Origin: Porpolomopsis calyptriformis
Taxonomy: Eukaryota > Basidiomycota > Agaricomycetes > Agaricales > Hygrophoraceae
NCBI GenBank assembly: GCA_951640195.1
Contig: OX621167.1
Location: 1,798,001-1,862,000, forward strand
Direction of reading: 5' to 3'
Length of the DNA: 64,000 bases
A program made the translations under genes and the position numbers. Shown here in pieces: positions 55,271 to 64,000 of the stretch. Every line of letters begins with the position of its first letter. Within the stretch, counting starts at the first letter, position 1. The notes under the pieces were generated by a model that made no database searches, was not told where the DNA came from, and was given only the letters and a program-made list of their open reading frames with translations.

Positions 55271-56711
55271 TTCCCCATCATATGTGCCATTCTACATTCT
55301 CTCATCTTTTCCCTCGCACATCTTTTCCATTCATCCTCGATTATATTGTTTACGTTCGATTTCTTATCACAAACAGTTTGAACCCTGGCCCTCTGCCGTA
55401 AGGCATAATCACTTCACTTCGTCATGGTCGAGGCCAGGAGATCGCCGCCCGAGCCCATCATGATATTCCTTTCTGGTACCTAGCTTCTGCTATTGTATGG
55501 TCTACTGATTTATCGGATTATAAATAAACAGCTTAAATAAGTAGCACGCAAAGACCGAGGCCAACATGCAAAAAACCATCTGGAAGGATGCATCTCCGAG
55601 ACTGTGAAATCAGCAACACCCATCAGCTTTGCAAATGGAGCAAGGCGCTCCACGCGCGCCATCACGATTCTGATGATACGACCGGCAGTGTTGCAAATAT
55701 CCCGACGGTACGAAAAATAGCGACGAATTGTCACCGACAATTGGCAACATTATCGCTGACAATTTGTCAAAAAAATTGGCAAATTATATGAGACAAGATA
55801 TTTGCTACGATGTCAACCATCCGCTCTTCACTCGTTCGTGCTCTAGGAAAGCTGATGAACGGCGCAGCAGACCACTTTGAGACCTCAAGGATGCATAGAG
55901 CGATGTGGGGGATGAAGGTGAGACTTGGCGGATACGAGTTTGACAGGGTCAAGTTTATCGCTGGTTATCAGACAAATAGCGGAAATGGAATGAAACAAGT
56001 GCTACCCTGCGAGCTCGAGGCTCTCGTCCTCGTTGCGCTCACCCCTGAGCATATAAAACTAGGACGGGCATCCCTCCCCTGGTTTGTAATCAGGAATGAT
56101 CGGGTTGAACAACAAGACAAAGCCTGCCCTTGATTTGGCTCTATCCCTCATTCAACGTTTTCAAGGACGATGCAAATACTCACTCATTTTGAAGAGACAC
56201 TTCAGGATAGCTGGACAGACACTACTCTGTTCCTTAGAACCTGAAAAAAAAACATACTGAAATTGGGTGTAGGGCCGAATCACAGGTAAGGCCAGCACTT
56301 TTTGATAAAAGGACCCTTGATCGCGGAAGGGGCTGTCATCCGACTTCCGGGACCATACCGCTTGAGCTCCTTTCGCCAGATTTACAGTTTATTTCCTCCT
56401 ATTGGTACCCAAACAACAAGCCTTGGGCTCCTCCTTAGCCCTCATGATGAGCCAGCTCAGACCATCCTGAGGCCAACCCTCTGGAGGGCGGTGGTTCGGC
56501 AATCAGATCGGTCTATAAAATGATCGTTAGCCAGGGGGGGTTAGAACGAGTATGTAAGAATATTTCCATGCGGAGGTGTCTATTTCCCCTGTTCTACCAG
56601 TTGATGCTTCCACCAATTGAGTAAATTTTATTTACTAGTCCGAAAGGAACCCGTCGTCCTGGCGGTTTATATATCCCCTTCGTCTATTTCCCACCCAGTT
56701 CCTCTCTCGAC
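55271..56711. other. 1.4-kb intergenic region, STE50 to azgA
   Basis: Holds the STE50 3' UTR and the azgA promoter. A 107-codon open frame at 55810-56133 (+), starting MSTIRSSLVRALGKLMNGAA, shows no family signature and stays uncalled. Upstream of it is a cluster of GACAATT palindromes (55726-55768). Confidence 0.4.
55726..55768. repeat. Cluster of GACAATT inverted repeats
   Basis: AATTGTC-ACC-GACAATT (55726-55742) is a perfect inverted repeat. GACAA-T-TTGTC (55758-55768) follows 16 bp downstream. The copies are close to two helical turns apart from centre to centre. Confidence 0.5.
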
Positions 56712-59512
56712 ATGGTCAACATCATCGACGAGCTGAATGTTCGGGTATGTTGCTCTCCCCCTCCTCCTACCTTCCATCCACTACACAGAGACTTAGGTCG
56801 CCGACTCATTCGTGGGGAGATGGTTCCGTCTTGAAGGCTCTGGTCACCCAAAGGAACGAGTTGATTCCAGGTTCATGGTAAGCTATCGTCTCCTTTGTCC
56901 TTATCCCTGGTAGTAACTTCTCTCCGCCACAGACCGAAATTCGGGCAGGCTTCACAACATGGGTAAGAGTAACAAGCCCTGTCCCTATACCTCCCCTGCT
57001 CACTTTCCATTGCTTTTGCCCAGGCTGCAATGGCATATATTGTAATCGCCATAAATCCCATCGTTCTTTTCTACCAAGTTCTCACCAAGCTCTTCAGGTT
57101 TCCGTCAACGCATCTATCCTATCTGACACCGGAGGAACCTGCGTCTGCAGCACTGGAGACGGATGCAACACAGATCCTACATATTTAGATTGCGTCAACG
57201 AAGTCAGGATTGACTTGATCACCAGCACTGCCGCCATCTCAGGTCTCGCCTCTTTCCTCATGGGCCTTCTCGCTAATTTGCCAGTGGGCTTGGCACCTGG
57301 TCTGGGTCTGAATGCATACGTCCGTCTTTCTAACTTCCCTCTCATCCTCCCCCTCGGCCTGAGCTGCATCATTGTTCTAGTTTGCTTATTCTGTGGTTGG
57401 GTTCCATGGTACTGGCATGATTTCCTACCGGGACGCACTTTCTGCCGTATTTCTTGAGGGGTGCGTGTCCGACACCATTCAGGATTCTTCTTCAACTCAT
57501 TGCCATTTCACTTTCAGATGGATTTTCTTCTTTCTTTCACTCCTTGGTCTCCGTCAATGGATAATGCGCATAATGCCCCAATCACTCATTCTAGCTGTTG
57601 GCTCTGGTATTGGATTTTTCATCGCGTATGTCTATCTCTTTCATCCCTGTAATAAGCTAATTCCTATTTTATCCAGTTTCGTTGGGCTATGTAAGGTTTC
57701 TCAGGACATCCTTCAACCTTTTTCACTGAGACTTTGCGCCGTGATTAGCTTCGGGAGGTCTCGGTGTTATTGGCGGTCAAACCACAAACTTCGTCGGTCT
57801 TGGAGGTTGCAATCCAGAAGGCAAGCGGTCCAGTTCACTCATAGGATTAAATAATCCTTATTGCCAGTTCACAGATTATATAGCCGGTTTGCCAGGATAT
57901 TGCGCAAGAGGTGTCTTGCGAAACCCAACCATGTGGTTAGGGATATTTATCGGAGGGTACTTAATTCTTTCCTCTACTCATTCTTGGAGTCGCTGCTTCA
58001 TATCTCTCCATCTCCCAGGATTTTAACCACCCTTCTTATATTGTATCGTGTCAAAGGCGCGATCCTCATTGGCATCATTCTAACTTCCCTCATCGCATGG
58101 CCGCGGCCAACGCCCTTCACGTATTTCCCATACACGAAAGCTGGGGATGTTCTCTTCGATTACTTCAAGAAAGTTGTCACTTTCCATCCTCTTGGGCGGG
58201 TTGGGAATGCACTGAACGTAAGTTGTCTGCCGTCCCCTTGACTTGTCGCAGGCTGACATGACCGTCTTCAGTACAATTATGGGTAAGATTCCGAATCTCC
58301 AACTTTACTACTCGATTCTAAACCTTTCGGAACAGTAACGGTAAGGTGTGGTACGCTTTGATCACGTTCCTTTACGTCGATATCTTGGGTATGTTATTCT
58401 TTCCCTCGTTGGCTCCCCGATTAACTAATTCTTATGATGTGTAGATACGACTGGGTACGCTCTCAGTTTTGTATGACTTCAACCAACAAGGTGTACCAAA
58501 TTCCGTTTTTTTTTTTTTTTTTTCAGCACCTTGTACTCTATGGCAAAGTTCGCCGGATTGCGCGACCCTGTTACACTCGACTTTGAAAATTCGACCATCG
58601 CGTATTGTGTCGACGCTTTCGCGATTAGTATGGGCGCCTTAATGGGCACGAGCCCCGTCACTACGTTTATAGAGAGTGCTACCGGCATCAGCGGTACGTT
58701 CTCGCTCGTTCAGAAAGATATCGTCACCGCCCCTGATGATAAAAACGTGTCGTCGCAGAGGGCGGAAAAACCGGCTTAACGGGCGTCACTATTGGCATCG
58801 CATTCATTGTCTCTGTCTTCTTTGCCCCTATTTTCGCGTCAATCCCTAGTTATGCTACTGGGGGAGCTCTGGTCATTGTTGGCTGGTATATGATTCGCAA
58901 GTGGGTCTCCAATTTTTTATTTATTTACAAAAAAAGTCACATTTTCTGATCCTATCACCTTTTCTTCCGCAGCGTCCGTGAGATCAACTGGTCTTACCCG
59001 GGCGATGCTATCCCTGCTTTCCTCACTATGCTTATCATTCCTTTGACATACAAGTACGTAATGTTATCATTCATCCCTCTTTAAACCGGTCTGATCTTAG
59101 GCGGGTGTCGTCGTGGCACAGTATTGCATATGGCGTTATTGCAGGCATATCGTCGTACTTGATACTAAACGGAGTTCCCTGGATCTTGATGAAAATGTCC
59201 GGTGGTCGCATCGTCCCTCCGGACTACGCACTATCTGAGGGATGGAAAATCCCCCCCGGGGGCATCTTCCCTCGCTGGATGTGAGTCCTCATGCAGTCTT
59301 GTAATCTTCGCACACTATATTGACTGCCCATACACAGCCTTTTGGTTCTTGGTCGTGCTCCATCTGCCGAAGAAATCTTTCCCATGCAGGAGCGGGAAGT
59401 AGCAGGAGACCGTGAGACTTCCTCTGAAGCTGGTGATCATTTCAAAAGTGACAGCACTGCCTCGTTCAGAGCCAGCCCGATAGTGCATATACAAGTGCTG
59501 AAAGATCATTAG
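56712..59512 (+). CDS. azgA: AzgA-type purine permease (hypoxanthine/adenine/guanine)
   Basis: AzgA transporters (NCS2-like) import purine bases with protons across the plasma membrane. The start MVNIIDELNVRVADSFVGRW is followed by FTTWAAMAYIIAINPIVLSD, the conserved first-helix motif. Then come STAAISGLASFLMGLLANLP, GLAPGLGLNAYF, FHGTGMISYRDALSAVFLEG, LILAVGSGIGFFIAFVGL, GVIGGQTTNFVGLGGCN, NPTMWLGIFIGG, VLYDITGT-like YVDILDTTGTLYSMAKFAGL, GALMGTSPVTTFIESATGI, EGGKTGLTG, YATGGALVIVGWYMIRNV, and IAYGVIAGISSYLILNGVP. At least twelve membrane-size segments and 12-15 small introns are present, one with a long T-run before its acceptor (58507-58525). The C-terminus is charged and cytosolic-looking. 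Confidence 0.93.
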
Positions 59513-59917
59513 GGAAGAATTTCTTTTTTATTTTTCTCTCTGTAATTGGTCATTTTTATATATAATATTCCCTGTTGTATGTGTGTACTCTAGAGCAATA
59601 AGCACATTCTGATAGCAATTGCGTTGGGTGGCGCACTCATGAGGAGTTTGAGATTTCTCACCATCGGATCAAATGGTTACGACCTCGTGCCTGGCGCCTG
59701 ATTCAAAAACCTTCCGTAAACATTATTCATATTCTGGCACACTGCAAGGAGCTTAGCTTGGAAAAAGACTATTCAAAAAAGTCGTATCATAGAAAGGCTA
59801 GAATGAGGCGTAGGGCGCTACAGACGGGGCAGGAAACCAGAAGCATGTACGTTACTCAGTGATACAATGGGTTGGGGATGGTTGTTTCTTCAAGTGGCCA
59901 TATACAGTCCTTTCTGA
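59513..59917. other. Convergent intergenic region azgA/DnaJ
   Basis: This 405-bp stretch between facing stops holds the two 3' UTRs. I see no gene or repeat in it. Confidence 0.5.
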
Positions 59918-61288
59918 TCACCATGGCTGCCACCATTTCCGCCTCGCGTTTGGACTAGCGTTCTCCAAGTGAGAACCAGCTACAGTAAAGTGAGTTTGTG
60001 CGTCAGTGAGAATGGCCAGGAAAACACGTGGGAATCCATTGCTTACCCGGTCCGACAGGGCGATATGGTGAACCACGGGAAGAGAAAGAGGATCCAGAGG
60101 AGGACGAGGACGGGGGAGAAGGAGAGCGAGTGTAATCAACTGATGAAGGTCGATGCCTGTGGTGAGATCCTGGAATGACAGGATGTCGACTTGAAGCGAT
60201 GTATCGGTCCGGACGAGATCCGGATGGGTCCTGCTCGATACCGTTGATGGTGTATTGTTCTCGTCCGTCAGGGAAGGTGCGTGTAATGTGTTCATTACCC
60301 TAGAGGCGACGTGCGTCGTGAGTCTTACGTGTGAACACGTACAAGGGAGGGTTGAGATGACTCACATCTGAATCTTTTCGCTTCCATATGCTCTGGGTGA
60401 CACCATTTACGGTAGAGGTCACTCGCGATTCGGATGTCCAGTGCCTACTATCCCCCGAGAAATTTACAGATTCAGATTGGAAGACGGAGGTAGAAGGATG
60501 GAAGCCGCCAGGAATTATGGGGAATGGCCACATTTGTGCTTGAGTACGAGGGTAGGATAAGGAATGCGTCGCAAAGTTGTTCATATCGTGGAAATGTCTA
60601 TCAGTGTCGGATGGGAATACCGGGGGCTGGTGGTGTCGAAAGGGGTGGAAATCCCTGTGTTGGTGATGGTGGTGAGGGAAGTGAGGCATGCCGTGTCGGT
60701 GCATATCGCGTTGCATATCGCGGAAGATAGAATCAAAGAGAATGAACGGATCGGTGAAGACAAAGTCCGTGTACGGGTGCCGGTTTCTGAAGGGATCGAT
60801 GGGATCCGGGAAGGGGTCGTCGAAGGGGGTATAGTGGTGGTTATTGAAAGGTTGATATCGGCGACCATCATTTGTATGTGGCGGCGCCTCGCGGAACTGC
60901 GGGGGAGGCCAGACACCATGGATGTCATATACCTTGAAGATGTTACTCGGCTGAGATTCAGGTGAGAATGCCACACTTACTTTGCGTTTCTGAGGATCAT
61001 TCAATATTTCATAGGCATTGTTAATCTTTGAAGAGAATTTAAAATTGGGTAGATAGAGAGTGAAGTGTTGATTACCTCGCGAAACTGTTCTCCCGACTGA
61101 GCCTTCTCAGCAGCGGATGCGTCAGGTGGAAGTCTGTCAGGATGTGTTTGAAGCGCCTTTTTCTTGTAGGCCTTACGGACTGCGAACAAGGGTTAAGCGA
61201 GAAGAATGGCGAGAAGTGGGGGTTGCGTACCCTGTTCCTGTGATGCGTTTCCGTCTATCTCGAGGATATCGTACAGATTTCTGTCCAT
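59918..61288 (-). CDS. DnaJ-domain co-chaperone, His/Pro/Phe-rich
   Basis: From MDRNLYDILEIDGNASQEQ (61288) an N-terminal J-domain is encoded over introns: VRKAYKKKALQTHPDRLPPD with the HPD motif intact, then AQSGEQFREVIN, AYEILNDPQKRK and VYDIHG. It stimulates Hsp70 ATPase through HPD. The rest lacks the zinc fingers of type I DnaJ and is instead rich in His, Pro, Phe and Asp (FDDPFPDPIDPF, HFPHHHHQHRDF). Near the end there is a beta-like part, FSGDSRHWTSESRVTSTVNG, GNEHITRTFPDGREQYTING, similar in plan to DNAJB6-type proteins. The last intron gives the C-terminus PVGPAGSHLENASPNARRKW. The client is unknown. Confidence 0.88.
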
Positions 61289-61678
61289 GAGGGGGAGAAC
61301 GAAGGGTGAAAGCTGTTTCTCACTGCCTCGTAAACTGGATTACTTAATATCTTCCCACGCCTTGACCATCACGTGATTTGACGCCTTACTCGCCATCGAT
61401 CCCTAATTTGGCTCAATTGGGATGCTGGAAATGTGGCGGAACTTTCACGACTACAGCGTGCGCGAAATGAGGATAGGTTTCGGAACCATAGACCGTTTCT
61501 ATCTCATGGCCTTGTATACAATTTAGCCCAATCAATCTCACCACCTTGTTTGGGGCTTGTCGCGTGGCATATTCAGAGACGGAATTACCATCCTTATGTC
61601 GAGAACCCCTCCAATCATGACGAGCAGGGTTCTTTCTGCCGTCTTGAGAATTTGAAATAGAGAGCGTAATCCAGGAGG
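61289..61678. other. Intergenic region IPI3 to DnaJ, with TCACGTGA
   Basis: A 390-bp stretch upstream of the DnaJ gene. It contains TCACGTGA at 61369-61376, 81 bp before the DnaJ ATG. The small open frame at 61433-61660 shows no signature. Confidence 0.45.
61369..61376. promoter_or_regulatory. TCACGTGA box upstream of DnaJ gene
   Basis: A perfect TCACGTGA palindrome, 81 bp from the DnaJ start. Its distance is almost the same as that of the box before AGX1 (82 bp). Confidence 0.45.
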
Positions 61679-63517
61679 TTAACTATCATCCACGTCCATC
61701 TCACCTTCTTCACCCCCCATCGCCCTCATCTTCTCCGCATTCTTACCATTAACCAACACTCGCTGCACGATCGTTTCCCACATCATGTCATTCACACCCT
61801 TAGCTTTCCCTAGCTGATTTTTAAGCAGCCCAACCTCCGCTTCCAACTGTGCTACTTTAGACTGCAGAGTCGCCGCATCTCCTGAGTGTAACGATGACTC
61901 AACGAAGAAGGCGTGATCTCGACCCAGTTCTTCAGCACTATAATCATCACCTAGGCCCTACAATCGAAGATGAAGTGCTTGAAACAGTGTGGGTTCATGA
62001 CACTCACAGCATCTTGAACAGGAAGCAACATCGACACCTCGTGTGCCTCTCTGCTTTTCACATCTCGGATTCTTTGGAACGGCATCACGGGCTTGACGGG
62101 AACAGCATCCCTCATATCCGCGACACTCGCACTCGAACTGAGGTTCAAGCTAACATGACCGATCAAGTCAGGTGGCTTCAGCATCGTCGCAAGATGTGTT
62201 ATAATAAGACCCTTATGCATGGAGATCGAACGCATCAGTTGATGCGATGGTATGTCGTAGATATGGATCAGGCCTGTCGAGGTTCCCACAACGAGCAGCG
62301 TCGTAGTGAGGGAGATCGCAAGGCTTGTGACAGGATCCCTGATCATCACCCCCGCAGGGCTCAGAATCAGTCTACGGAGTGGTAAGAATGGAATCCGAAC
62401 GCACTCGACGGATATCAGGTTCTTTTTTTGGGCTTGAGGGTCATCCACCGAACAAACCCTGCTACCCATCCCGGCACCTCCCACAGCCTGAACACCTAGT
62501 TGATCTTCCCGGTGACGGAAGAGATCCATTTGGTGTATTGAGCCGTCATTTGATGCAGCAAAAAAGAAGCGCTCTGTGATGTCCCAGGCAATGCATGTGA
62601 TGGGCTGGGGCAACTCGAACGTCGTCAAAAGACACTTGGAAGACAAATCCCATAGCTAAAACATATTCAATACAATGTCAACCAAGGGTTGGAATTGACG
62701 TGCCTTTGCGGTGTGGTCAAGGGACGACGTCAATGCTCTGCAGTTAGGGAACGAGCCCACTCCACAAACGATGTCGGTCACAGGTAAGGTGTGATCCGTC
62801 AAAGTACAGTGTGCCATCGGCACTTCGTTTTGGAGGTCATCGTCAAGTAGTCTGACGAAGAGAAAAGATGGTCAGTTGAACCGCAAACACGCTTCCGTTC
62901 TGATGGAAGGATGGCCAGGATTGACCTCGACACAGACCAGACGCACATGCCGGAATCGTCGCTTCCGGATAAAAGTGCGGAACCATCGTGGGTGAACTGT
63001 AGGACGTTCACGCGTTGATAGTGGGCATCCCACGAGTTGTATAGGATGCCTGAGGCAACCTGGTTTCATAAAACGTTAGATGTTGGGTACGATATTGAGA
63101 GCGTAAAGGTACGGCTCACCTCCCAGAAATGAATCCGCCCTTGAGCAGTTCCCCCAGCACAATAATCACCTCTGTGATCAAGAGCGATACATGTAAGTTT
63201 TTCGGGTAAAATGATTTTCAAAGAGATCTGGTCCTGAGACTCTGTGTAAGTCTTTCAAAGGAAGATCAGAACATGATGGGCCACACCTTCTGAAAATTAT
63301 ACACGTTCAAAACCGTCTTATCCCTTTGCACCGAGAGCATGAAACCTCCTTGCGCATTTCTTGTCTCAATAAGGGCAGTGCCATGGGGCATCGCGTTGGC
63401 ATGCTTGAAGGAAGCAAGCGAAGAACCTGTCTCGATGTCGTGGATGGTGATTGTACCATGATCTGCATTGGACCCTTGAGGTGTGGCCGAGCAAAGGAGG
63501 GTTTCTTGAAGATGCAT
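61679..63517 (-). CDS. IPI3: Pre-rRNA processing WD-repeat protein Ipi3 (WDR18)
   Basis: Ipi3 is a subunit of the Rix1 complex, which works on pre-60S particles for ITS2 removal and has a role in replication licensing. The start MHLQETLLCSATPQ (63517) leads into WD repeats: GTITIHDIETGSSLASFKHA, GGFMLSVQRDKTVLNVYNFQ, LTCIALDHRGDYCAGGTAQG-RIHFWEVASG, VNVLQFTHDGSALLSGSDDSG, LPVTDIVCGVGSFPNCRALT, SSLDHTAKLWDLSSKCLLTT and ITCIAWDITERFFFAASNDG. Then come TTLLVVGTSTGLIHIYDIPS and the Ipi3 end: a coiled coil (AATLQSKVAQLEAEVGLLKN), VNDMMWETIVQRVLVNG and an acidic terminus (EGEMDVDDS). A CACGTGA box lies 12 bp before the ATG (63529-63535). Confidence 0.92.
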
Positions 63518-63528
63518 GGATGCACGTA

Positions 63529-63535
63529 CACGTGA
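63529..63535. promoter_or_regulatory. TCACGTG box (minus strand) at the IPI3 start
   Basis: CACGTGA on the plus strand (TCACGTG on the minus strand) ends 12 bp before the IPI3 start, within the 284-bp divergent promoter shared with the kinase gene. Confidence 0.4.
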
Positions 63536-63801
63536 CTACTAATTTGCACCGCACAGTCGAACGGTAATGAGAGCACCGTCACTCGCAATCTTGGCAGACG
63601 TGCGGTGGTCTGAGGAGATGCTAATGAAATGAAGATTTTTCCTATTTGAGTCAAAAACGCCAAAGCACCAGCAAATCCACCAACAACAACCGATCTCGCG
63701 AGCAAGAAAGCCGAAGGCTTGGGCGCGTAATTTGGAGATCAAAGAGTAGGCTTCACATCCCACGGCCATCCACAAGTAACGATTGAACTCCTTGGGAACG
63801 T

Positions 63802-64000
63802 ATGGACGCCGTAGAAAAGGCAAATGCAGAGAAACAAAAGCGATGGTGAGTGTCGAGTCTCGCAGGTATGCTTTTGGTCCCAAGAAATCACTGTTTTCCA
63901 GGGTAAAGGTCCAGAAAGTCGGCGAAGGAACTTATGCCGTAGTTTACAGAGGTAGGTGACCGCCCGCCTTTCCCTTTCGCCTGATACTGATCTTTCTGGA
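63802..64000 (+). CDS. Kin28/CDK7-type cyclin-dependent kinase, 5' part
   Basis: The first two exons (63802-63845 and 63902-63951) encode MDAVEKANAEKQKRWVKVQK followed by VGEGTYAVVYRG, the glycine-rich ATP loop of CDKs. The GEGTYAVVY form is characteristic of the Kin28/Mcs6 (CDK7) branch, the TFIIH kinase of the RNA polymerase II CTD. A second intron opens at 63952 (GTAGGT), and the rest of the gene lies beyond the window. The branch assignment rests on this one motif. Confidence 0.78.

Noticed and set aside
55810..56133. 107-codon ORF upstream of azgA
   Set aside because: No recognisable domain, no supporting introns or promoter element, and length compatible with chance.
59600..59710. Possible tRNA-like segment with GGTTACGACC
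   Set aside because: No consistent acceptor stem, A box or anticodon arm could be drawn.

Overview
The window is nuclear DNA of a filamentous basidiomycete, most likely an agaricomycete. The evidence is dense intron-rich protein genes with introns of about 50-60 nt and CTNAC-type branch points, and fungal-type families in basidiomycete form: a Ste50 with two SH3 domains, a velvet factor, an AzgA purine permease, a long MET5-type sulfite reductase and a CYSTM peptide. I recognise no tRNA, rRNA, CRISPR array, transposon ORF or viral gene. Gene models were built by joining open frames at GT-AG (three times GC-AG) junctions and checking that conserved family motifs run through each junction. No transcript data or database search was available.

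Layout. 0-5 kb, + strand: 3' end of a velvet factor, a CYSTM peptide, cytochrome c1 (CYT1) and a THP3/LENG8-type SAC3-GANP protein. 5.3-9.2 kb: tRNA-splicing endonuclease SEN2 (-) head-to-head with dynein intermediate chain (+). 9.7-14.5 kb: sulfite reductase beta subunit (+). 14.7-19.5 kb, - strand: alanine-glyoxylate aminotransferase and lanosterol synthase ERG7; ERG7 is head-to-head with ARP9 (+). 21.7-23.7 kb: RPL30 (-), a small SET-domain protein (+) and a candidate 55-aa ORF (-). 24.2-35 kb: VMS1 (-)/SEC53 (+), then POL3 (-)/condensin BRN1 (+). 35-38.4 kb: gene-poor stretch with one candidate 111-aa gene (-) and a 29-bp tandem duplication. 38.4-48.7 kb: a fungal hypothetical protein (-)/LEO1 (+), ataxin-10 (-)/VMA12 (+), PCD1 Nudix (-)/ETP1-BRAP2 (+). 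49.9-59.5 kb: a proline-rich DxF-motif protein (-)/STE50 (+), then AzgA permease (+). 59.9-64 kb: a DnaJ protein and IPI3 (both -), then the start of a Kin28/CDK7-type kinase (+).

The genes are a housekeeping set rather than a pathway cluster: replication and chromosome structure (POL3, BRN1), chromatin and transcription (ARP9, LEO1, CDK7-like, THP3-like, SET), RNA and ribosome biogenesis (SEN2, RPL30, IPI3, VMS1), and metabolism (CYT1, MET5, AGX1, ERG7, SEC53, PCD1, azgA). The main structural feature is orientation: nearly every minus-strand gene is divergently paired with a plus-strand neighbour, often with only 50-100 bp between start codons. A palindromic TCACGTG(A) box recurs in at least seven intergenic regions.

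I did not find a convincing new biological system. The most notable observations are a 7-nt microexon in the sulfite reductase gene, three GC-AG introns in motif-supported positions, the compact bidirectional promoters with recurrent TCACGTGA, an altered DCTxE motif in lanosterol synthase, and two small unrecognised coding candidates.
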